From: Icerya purchasi
Lineage: Eukaryota > Arthropoda > Insecta > Hemiptera > Monophlebidae
Direction of reading: 5' to 3'
Assembly: GCA_039619475.1 (NCBI GenBank)
Contig: CM077115.1
Location: forward strand, 63,804,864 to 63,868,863
Length of the DNA: 64,000 nt
Shown one piece after another: positions 56,945 through 64,000 of the stretch. How positions within the stretch are numbered: the stretch's first letter is position 1; each line of letters begins with the position of its first letter. The translations under genes were made by a program, and so were the position numbers. The notes beneath the pieces were generated by a model. That model ran no database searches. It was not told the origin of the DNA and saw only the letters and a program-made list of their open reading frames with translations.

Positions 56945-57150
56945 TATAGTCGCTTCCGGGTTTACTGAGTCTAAAATAACTTGGTACAGCAGAAATCTAG
57001 GGAAGTATAAAGGCAGCCGAAAGAAGCGAGACTAGGTCTCAATATTCTTTTCAGATACGTTAGATTTAGTACATTGGGAACCTCAACTTCACAATCCTCG
57101 GCACCCTGTCAGGGGCGTGGGACTTAAATTTAATAGGATTTAATTTTTTT
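56945..57150 (+). mobile_element. SINE-2 partial copy
   Basis: The body and tail match the full copy at 58779-59035: TTGGTACAGCAGAAATCT against TTGGGTACCAGAGAAATCT, GGCAGCCGAAAGAAG against GTCGGCCGAGAGAAAG, and CACCCTGTCAGGGGCGTGGG against TGCCCTGTCCAAGGGTATGG. The tRNA-like head is absent or decayed. Confidence 0.65.
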
Positions 57151-57892
57151 TACTTATCAACATATGTATCATTGCAGCGAAAACTTATTAGAAATTTTTC
57201 AATAAGTGCGATTACTAATGCAAACTTGGTCCTATTTTCTTCGGCTTCCGCTGGAGAGAAACAAAACAATCATAAATAAGCAGAAACCATTTTTTTTTTT
57301 TCTTTTTAAAAAGTTCTTGACAAAACCCCTGGCGAAAGAATAAGATTATTATGACGGTTTTGTCACGAAAATAATATGCTAACTGATTTCTGAGATTTCA
57401 GCATGAATGCTTCACAATTGTATCAGGCGCGGAATGGGCAACATCAGACCTTTAAGACGGTTTCGTTTGGCTAAAAAGCTGTCAATCGATTCCATGATTA
57501 AAAATCAGAACTTAGTTTAGCGAAGAGAACTATAGTGATCGAGTAGACGAAAAAAAATAAGACAAACTGATTGCACCCTAAACGGGGGAAAGCATATATC
57601 TAAAAATTTTGGTTATTTCGATGAGCAAAGAATTTTGGTGGCAGGGAAGATTATAAAATTAACAAGTAGGCGAAAAGTTTTCAGAATATTCAGCGTCGGC
57701 GAAAAACTTTTTGAAAATCGAGAGAGTAAACGAGCCGCATTTCTCTTTGGCTTGTGCGCGAAATTCTGAGGAAAAAAGGAAGTAAACATCAGGACTAGAC
57801 GACATCACTTTCGAATAAATTAATAGCAGATTAAAAATCGACGATTGATTGATTTAAAATAAATTCAATTTGGCCGAACGAGCGCGCATTTA

Positions 57893-58500
57893 TCATTTCG
57901 CTTTCAAATTAAAAACTAACGAAAAAGTCTTATTCGATTCGACGACGCCAGTTTTGCCGATTAGCAAGTTGAATGATGTGAAATCCGCTTTCTCGTTTTT
58001 AATAAGCTTATAATTGTCCAGAACCTCCAGAGCTTTTTCTGCCTCATTTCTGTAACGGAATTAATTCGAATTAAATACTTTACATTAATGGGCGACGCCA
58101 TTTTTTAAATCCGCCGATTTTTAATTTCGATCGGCAATCGTTAACGTAAATTTCGATGAATTTCCCGCCGTTTGCTCGCTTCGCGTTTGTTGCCTTTTTT
58201 TTTTCTAGTTTATTAGTTCATCTGCTACTATTTTCTTTCGCGGACCAGCAAATTTTCGCCATCGTCGCAATAAAGTTCTTAACAAAACTTAAACTTCCAA
58301 ATTAGCTTTTACAGAAAGGATCTAGCAGAATTTCAGCTTAATTAGTTTCCTCTAATTGGATTTTAAACCAGATTTTCGTTTGTCTTTGAAAATTCTGCCG
58401 GCTCCTTCTCCATTCTTTCCCGTTTCATTTACCTGTACACTATGACGAGCATACCGGCCCATTTTTCGTTAATACCAAAATTGAAGATTGCACGGCATTC
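57893..58500 (-). CDS. Unidentified spliced gene, last two exons
   Basis: On the minus strand, the last exon (58049-57893) follows a good acceptor (TTCCGTTACAG) and ends with TGA. It includes EAEKALEVLDNYKLIKNEKA and LLIGKTGVVESNKTFSLVFN. The preceding exon (at least 58500-58433), with RAIFNFGINEKWAGMLVIVY, ends in a consensus donor (CAG|GTAAAT). Its last two bases (AG) plus the first base (A) of the next exon make one codon, so phases match, with a 383-bp intron (58432-58050). Upstream, an A13 run (T on the plus strand, 58504-58516) precedes the exon. A one-base shorter run would keep the frame open back to a possible acceptor ATGAAAG, so an assembly error or a pseudogene is possible. Earlier exons were not found. 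I do not recognise the protein. Confidence 0.6.
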
Positions 58501-58778
58501 AAATTTTTTTTTTTTTCGAAATTACTTTCATACATAAAATAGAAAATTATAATATTTCTTAACCACTATTTATTTAATAATCGATATAAAATTGAAATTT
58601 TTTGTGGAACATGAACGTTGTATACACATCTGCGTAATTTTTGTAGTCATAAATTTCCTGTCTGTAATTTTCCATATATGATTAAATAACGTTGAAGCGC
58701 AAAGTTTAACTGTGTCTCGTAAAATTTAATGACTTTGTACTTGTTTATTTTGTTTTAATTTGCAGCAGCTTAAATCAA

Positions 58779-59035
58779 ATACGTGGCCCAGTGATTAACG
58801 TGCTCGGCTACCAAACCGAAGGTCACAGATTCGAGACTTTTCGCGTTCCAGATCCAAATCGCTCCCAGGTATATATCCACGATGAAATTGATTTGGGTAC
58901 CAGAGAAATCTGAGAAAATAAAGTCGGCCGAGAGAAAGGAACTGCCCCCCCCCTCTCATTAGTGCTGAACTTTAACTTTACAATTCCCGATGCCCTGTCC
59001 AAGGGTATGGGACTTATATAATAAGAACAAATACA
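58779..59035 (+). mobile_element. tRNA-derived SINE-2, full-length copy
   Basis: A tRNA-like head with TGGCCCAGTGAT (A box, 58784-58795) and AGATTCGAGAC (B box, 58827-58837), then a body with GGGTACCAGAGAAATCTGAG, a C-run (about 58945-58953), and a tail GATGCCCTGTCCAAGGGTAT. The second copy lies at 56945-57150. Distinct from SINE-1. Confidence 0.75.
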
Positions 59036-59039
59036 ACGT

Positions 59040-61350
59040 GATAGACTATAGCGATTTTATACAAATTTATTTGTTATTTTTTGATCGCCCTCCTAGAGTT
59101 GAATAAGAAAAAAACATTAACACCTTTAAGGAAACATTTGGCAGACTGGATTTTTTAACAATATTCAGAAAAAACTTGGCACGAAAAAAAAAAAAACTTG
59201 GCACGGTGCGTTAGTTTAGAAGAAATGGGTACGAGAGGGGGAAACTGCGCAGAAAAATTACCGTTTTAATTGCTTAGATCGATTGATTTCTTGAGTAAAT
59301 ACTTAAGAAGTGAGAACCCATCGGATTCAAATGAGGAGGAAGCTAAAATTTTCGTGGTGTCCACCGTTCAATCTAGCTTCATTTTCTTCTTTTAACTTTT
59401 TTTTTTTTTACTTTTTCATTGTACCGACAGCAGCCTGCCATAAACAATGGTGATATAAGAATAGAATGAAAGAGGGGAGAAGATTGGGGAAAAGTGGAAT
59501 GAATAGAAAAGGAAAAGGAAACGAATATTAACCTGACAGTTCCAACGAATTGACCGATTCAGGTCTTAAGAAGAAAATGATTTATTTATCTTTTTTATTA
59601 TTTTATTAATTTGACTTAAGTAAGCTTCTTAGATTCTGTTCAAATTGATACAGAGATACTCTACTGAAAAAGCTATTGAGATAAATTTGTCAAGTAGGTG
59701 CGCATCTTATTTCGATAAGCGCGTCAACTAATATAGCAAAAATGCGTGCAGTTAGTTTATTGTGTGTTTTAGAATTTTTCTAATCCTAGCTCAACGTTTA
59801 AGCAAGAGCCGGCACAATGTAGCGCAGTTCTTTCCGCAGCAGTATTAAATGAAGGGATTTGTTGTTGCTTATTTTGGTACAATTATCAGGAAGATAAAAA
59901 ATTCGTAACAAAGTAGGCTAGCCAGTCTTGAATTGGATACGAGTTTGTGTATTTTGAGGTGGTAATGAAGCATTTTTTAGGGAGTTAAAAACAAACCATT
60001 AGACAGCTTTGTTGCCTGGCCAAGGATTCTTGAACAGCATTTCTAACAAGAAATGTTGATCTGCTGAATTCTGCCCATCATATAGGAAGTTGCATCAAGC
60101 AGTATACTAAACCAAACAGGCGTTAAAATGACGGGACGGTAATTCGGGTGCAGGTTACTATAATATTTGAGTAGATCGAGATCACTTCAAATGTACACCT
60201 CAATGAAAGAAACAAGTAGGTTGTTTAGATGAAATTCTAGATTGACACAAAAATGTTGTGGAGATGTAGAAAAGAGCATTTTGGTAGGATCTAGATAGCA
60301 AACCAACCTAGATTAACTAATGAATGTTTCGGTTGAGATATAAAATATCGAAAAATGTGACGTTATTTAAAAAATATAATTAAGTTAAAAGAATTAGGTT
60401 TCGTTATTGTAATTGATTCCAAGTTTAAACAAAAAGACAGACTCCATTAATTGGTTGAAACTGACTGATCACAAACAAGAAAATACAATATATAATACAT
60501 ACATATAATCATGTATATATATATATATATATACATATCAGCGCGAATTCTCCAGTACTCCTAGTGCTACCGCGAAATGTCAAAGCAAATTGGAAAAGAA
60601 AAAGATCTGCCATACTTCTCTGGTAGTAGAGATTAACCTGGTTAAAGAGGAAGTTATCCAGTAGGAGTCCGAAAAGTCGATGTAAAAAAAAAAGCTTAAT
60701 GTACAAGACGTCAGTCGCCTCTCAGCGTTGAGTAATTGTTGAATTCCGATTTGATGATCGGTTCGTTATTTGTGTTTTGTTCGCTAAGCGTTGAAAGTGC
60801 TTCTCTGATATTATAAAATCACTAAGAACGCATTGAAAAGCGTACACGTACTAACAGCAACAGTGTAAACAGCCAGTAGATCAAGCGTTTAAGAAATCAG
60901 CTACTTTTCTACTTTGACTGACAATGAGTGACAGCAGTTCACTACAAATTTTCCACTGCGAAACTGTGACTTTACCATAGTGAAATGGCGTTCTCATGCA
61001 TAATTTATAAATATGTTTGGCGAAATATAACGAATTTCACTTTATAGATTTAAAGTTATGTGACTTAATGATCCTTTTTATTTATTCACTTATTTTTTTA
61101 TTCATTTTTTGAATATATTTTGCGTTATTCTCTTTGTTAATCATGTAAATTATTTCTTTTATAAAATTGAAATATCCATTTTCCTTTACGTAAATTTAAT
61201 TTTTCATTTTTGAAAATCAAGAAAAAGCAAGTTGCTTTCTTATTTGGTTTTGTTTATATAATATTGCGTACGATTAAATGTCCAGTAAATTCCAATTCAA
61301 CATTCTTCTGTCTTAGAGAAGCACTGGGAAAGAAATTAGAATTCGCAACA
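59040..61350. other. No gene recognised; (TA)n at about 60513-60531
   Basis: AT-rich with homopolymers (for example 59186-59197 and 59398-59410) and a short (TA)n tract. No coding or repeat structure that I can support. Confidence 0.4.
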
Positions 61351-61482
<132 letters not shown>

Positions 61483-61557
61483 CACCATTCTTAGGCAGAT
61501 CCCCACTAATTTTCTATCGCAAAAGTTTGTCTGAAAATGTCACATAAAATAAAGATT

Positions 61558-61862
61558 TATTTTTAGATTAAATATAAACAAACACTTCTTATATAATAAT
61601 ATATTTAAATATTTATGCTGGCGCGTTTCGAAGCCGATAGCTCCATGATCACAGCGAATATAGTAACGTTAAATGCAAAAAAACAAACGACGTTAGAAAC
61701 AAACAATAAATCGATTTTTACATAGGTTGGACAAAACGAGAATAATTATTTATTTTAAATATATTATTTTATAAAAAGTGTTTATTTATATTTACTGTAT
61801 TTATTATTTAAACCCATTGTTAAATATATTTATTTTGTCATATTTATATTTAATCTAAAAAT
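61558..61862. mobile_element. Penelope-like inverted repeats with hammerhead-like motif
   Basis: TTATTTTTAGATTAAATATAA at the left (about 61558-61579) is inverted at the right (about 61840-61862), and AACACTTCTTATATAATAAT is inverted as AAATATATTATTTTATAAAAAGTGTT around 61760-61790, with extra sequence inserted in the right arm. On the minus strand, 61618-61655 holds GCTG, TGATCAT, a GGAGC/GCTTC hairpin, GAAACGCG and CAGC. This is the same layout as 32.9-33.0 kb, with a different, compensating outer stem (GCTG/CAGC rather than CCCG/CGGG). Confidence 0.6.
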
Positions 61863-62103
61863 AATTTTGAAATGATGTGTACAACAAACTTTAATAATAA
61901 AAATTCATTTTTTTTTTTTGCTGCGTAATTGGAAAGAATGACGTTGTCAATTTTCCTTGTGTATACGAAGTATAGAAATGATAGAGTTAGGAGTTCACAG
62001 GTGTCCTCAGGTAGGGGAAAGGGGCGAAGACCCTTCCGAGCTACGAAGGTCCGAGTTTATATATATATTAATTACAACGTAATTCTTAAGCTACCCCCCA
62101 TTC

Positions 62104-62298
62104 GAAAAAATGTCACAATTTTATGTAACGCTAAATGTCCCAAAAAAATGTCCCAGAAAAATGTCCCAATTTTATGTAACGTTTGTTATATTTTGTAGAA
62201 TTTTTGTTATTGTTATTTAAAAAATGTCACAATTTTAAGTAATGAAATATGTAACGAAAAATGTAACGAAAAAATGTCTTAATTTTATGCAATGAAAA
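62104..62298. repeat. Degenerate interspersed repeat of AAAAATGTC[AC]CAATTTTATGTAACG
   Basis: The unit AAAAAATGTC(A/C)CAATTTTATGTAACG, or parts of it, recurs about five to six times at irregular spacing (about 62107, 62147, 62160, 62220, 62260, 62270). This looks like an expanded short tandem repeat that has decayed, or an internal satellite of an element. Confidence 0.7.
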
Positions 62299-62390
62299 TT
62301 AAAAACGGATTTTTTTTGACCCAGCAAGAAACCATTTGGCCACCAACAACCTCTACAGATATCCTAGACTACAGAGTAGTGTGTGGCAAT

Positions 62391-62592
62391 ATTAACACTG
62401 ATAATTAAACATCCACAATACAATTCAAACACACATGGCCGCCATGATATGACATAGCCCACGAGTGTCAAGAAGGATATGGAATTAACATTGATAATTA
62501 CACTCTCACAATACAACTTGAACACACATGGCCGCAATGATTGACATAGCCCACGAGTGTCAAGAAGGAAAGAATATAAAATTAACACTGAT
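62391..62592. repeat. Tandem repeat, about 95 bp x 2.1
   Basis: Starts ATTAACACTGATAATTAAAC (62391), ATTAACATTGATAATTACAC (62483), and a third partial start at 62581. Each full unit contains ACACACATGGCCGC and CATAGCCCACGAGTGTCAAG. Unit spacings are 92 and 98 bp. Confidence 0.85.
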
Positions 62593-62599
62593 CACATCA

Positions 62600-63055
62600 C
62601 ACCCTAGTGCAATAGGCACTGGGATGCGACTGGACAGCAGCAGGTCAAGGATATACATAGGTTTAGAACCGAGTAATTAACAAGCTGCAAGACCTCGGAA
62701 GATGACATTTACTAGCCACATCAGAACTCCTTGATGGTTAACTGAAGCCGGGCCACAAAATCAAAAACAAAATAAAAGTAAAAAAGCAAAAAAAAAAATA
62801 AACAAAAAAAAATTAAATAATGATTTTACTTCTTTTAATAAACTTGAATATTATTAACAACACACGATTACCTGAAGCGAGTAAGGGAAAAATACAATAA
62901 GGTGGAAACGAACCGCAGGCCTTTAAATCCTTCAAAAGGAAGACTCTGTCTCTGGCTCCATGTGTATATCCTTCTGGGTGATAGTTTGAGAAGTGTATTT
63001 CTTACTATCATTTTATTTTGAATGCAGAACTTTACCTCAACCATATTTCACCATA
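62600..63055. other. No gene; possible tRNA-like box near 62890-62950 (-)
   Basis: On the minus strand, GCGGTTCGTTTCCACC resembles a B box, similar to the one near 5870. No convincing A box. A-rich tract at 62775-62818. Confidence 0.35.
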
Positions 63056-63059
63056 CATT

Positions 63060-64000
63060 CAGTATCTTTTCCTTCTCCAACTACCGTGTCCCAATCGCCT
63101 AATATAATTAGGTTGTCTTTGGACTCTGCGTAGCTTATAACTTCTTCCAATTGTTCGTGTATTTCTCCACTTCTTGATCGATGTAATTTTTTGTCGGCAT
63201 GTAAACACTTATTATCGTTGTTGTTGTGGGTTTTGAATTCAGTTTTATTAAAAGTATTTTGTCATTAAATTGCAGATATGATTTTACATTACTTCCCCAT
63301 TTTCTATTGATGATTAATCCAATTCCGTTTTTTCCTTCAACTGATCCTGAATGTATTACTCTATAATTTCCACTCCAACAGTCATTATTATTCGACCATC
63401 TAGTTTTACTAATACCCAATATATCTATTTTATTTCTACTCATTTCCATTTTAATGTTTTCCAATTTTCTAGCTGTCTTTAAAGACCTTACATTCCATGT
63501 TCCAATTTTTACTTCGTTTGAGCCGGTAGCATATTTTTCGTATGAAGCCTGGCTTTTCACCCTATTACGGGCAGTCGCCTATTTCACACCAGATGTTCCA
63601 CCAAATCGCTGGTGCCTGTTGCTAATTGAATCGCATAGCTTGTTCATATTAGTATTTGTACTTTTCATGATTGAAATTTAGGAAAGATGATGAGGGTAGA
63701 TTTCCGTTACTTTCCTTGTCGCAGTTTTATGGTTGCTTCAGTAATATGTACTCCACGCCCTATAAATACCTCCTTGTAGCTGTTCTGAACTTCCTGTTCG
63801 CCACCTACAGACAGCACTGATAATGCTGCTTCCACTATCAGGGGATCACTCTTCGCCTGTCTCTTCTTTTGTTACTTATCCAGCTTGAAAGGCCCTTCTG
63901 GTAGAATACACTACCGCTGGCATAGCCCATAAATTCCTAGGAGCACGTAAACTCCTCCACCACGTTAAAGCGGCGATCCCCCAGGGGAGTATCTCTGAAA
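63060..64000 (-). pseudogene. RTE-type LINE 5' region with endonuclease domain
   Basis: On the minus strand, after a 5' leader entering from beyond the window, the frame at 63560-63135 reads ASYEKYATGSNEVKIGTWNV, RSLKTARKLENIKMEMSRNK, and DILGISKTRWSNN: the start of the apurinic-type endonuclease (EEP fold) with the GTWNVRSL and E/K.RW motifs. GKNGIGLIINRKW and IISVYMPT follow. After a frame change, NLIILGDWDTVVG (about 63070-63115) is the 'GD.N..VG' block with Asp kept and Asn lost. Such proteins are often annotated in insects as craniofacial-development-protein-2-like, but are RTE endonucleases. The RT is missing downstream. Confidence 0.8.

Overview
This is a eukaryotic nuclear window, AT-rich and dense in transposable elements. 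The mix of non-LTR retrotransposons (Jockey, I/R1-group, RTE), Ty3/gypsy, mariner-like, hAT-like and Penelope-like relics, tRNA-derived SINEs, scattered poly(A) tails and one GT-AG intron points to an arthropod, most likely an insect. I cannot place it below that level. Nothing prokaryotic is present.

Most of the sequence is TE debris. From left to right: a mariner transposase end (1-200); a foldback MITE (4594-4830); a 5'-truncated but open I-group LINE (7194-8972); a second MITE (9421-9541); minus-strand relics of a pyrimidine-biased LINE family, here 'LINE-A', and of an RTE element (9.7-12.3 kb); a non-autonomous hAT-like element with an 8-bp target duplication (13651-14419); Penelope-like inverted terminal repeats (15.3-16.2 kb); LINE-A again (18.4-19.8 kb); a Jockey relic with a nested LINE-A tail (22.3-25.0 kb); a 100-bp perfect palindrome (32864-33070); LINE-A (35.1-36.2 kb and 40.1-41.8 kb); an I-like LINE with an inverted head (37.5-38.5 kb); another I-group LINE (42.7-44.8 kb); two gypsy relics (45.3-47.6 and 50.6-53.3 kb); SINEs (51.2, 57.0 and 58.8 kb); Penelope-like hairpins (56.3 and 61.6 kb); and the 5' part of an RTE element (63.1-64.0 kb).

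The most likely host genes are three intronless ORFs, here called A (28674-29669, +), B (33390-34685, -) and C (48695-49711, -). Each has a polar, Ser-rich or charged N-terminus, a central coiled coil, and a shared C-terminal motif N-x-T-[LI]-x-x-L. A and B also align without gaps around an E-S-I-L-D motif. I read them as a divergent local paralogue family of unknown function, and they are the best candidate here for something undescribed. There is also a two-exon terminal gene fragment at 57893-58500 (-) whose splice phases match exactly, and a small unidentified ORF at 29897-30126 (-).

The remaining stretches (about 0.3-4.6, 4.8-7.1, 12.6-13.6, 14.4-15.3, 16.4-18.4, 19.8-22.3, 25-28, 30.3-32.8, 36.2-37.4, 41.8-42.7, 53.3-56.3 and 59-61.3 kb) are AT-rich and I could assign no gene to them. 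Exons too short to recognise by eye may be hidden there.
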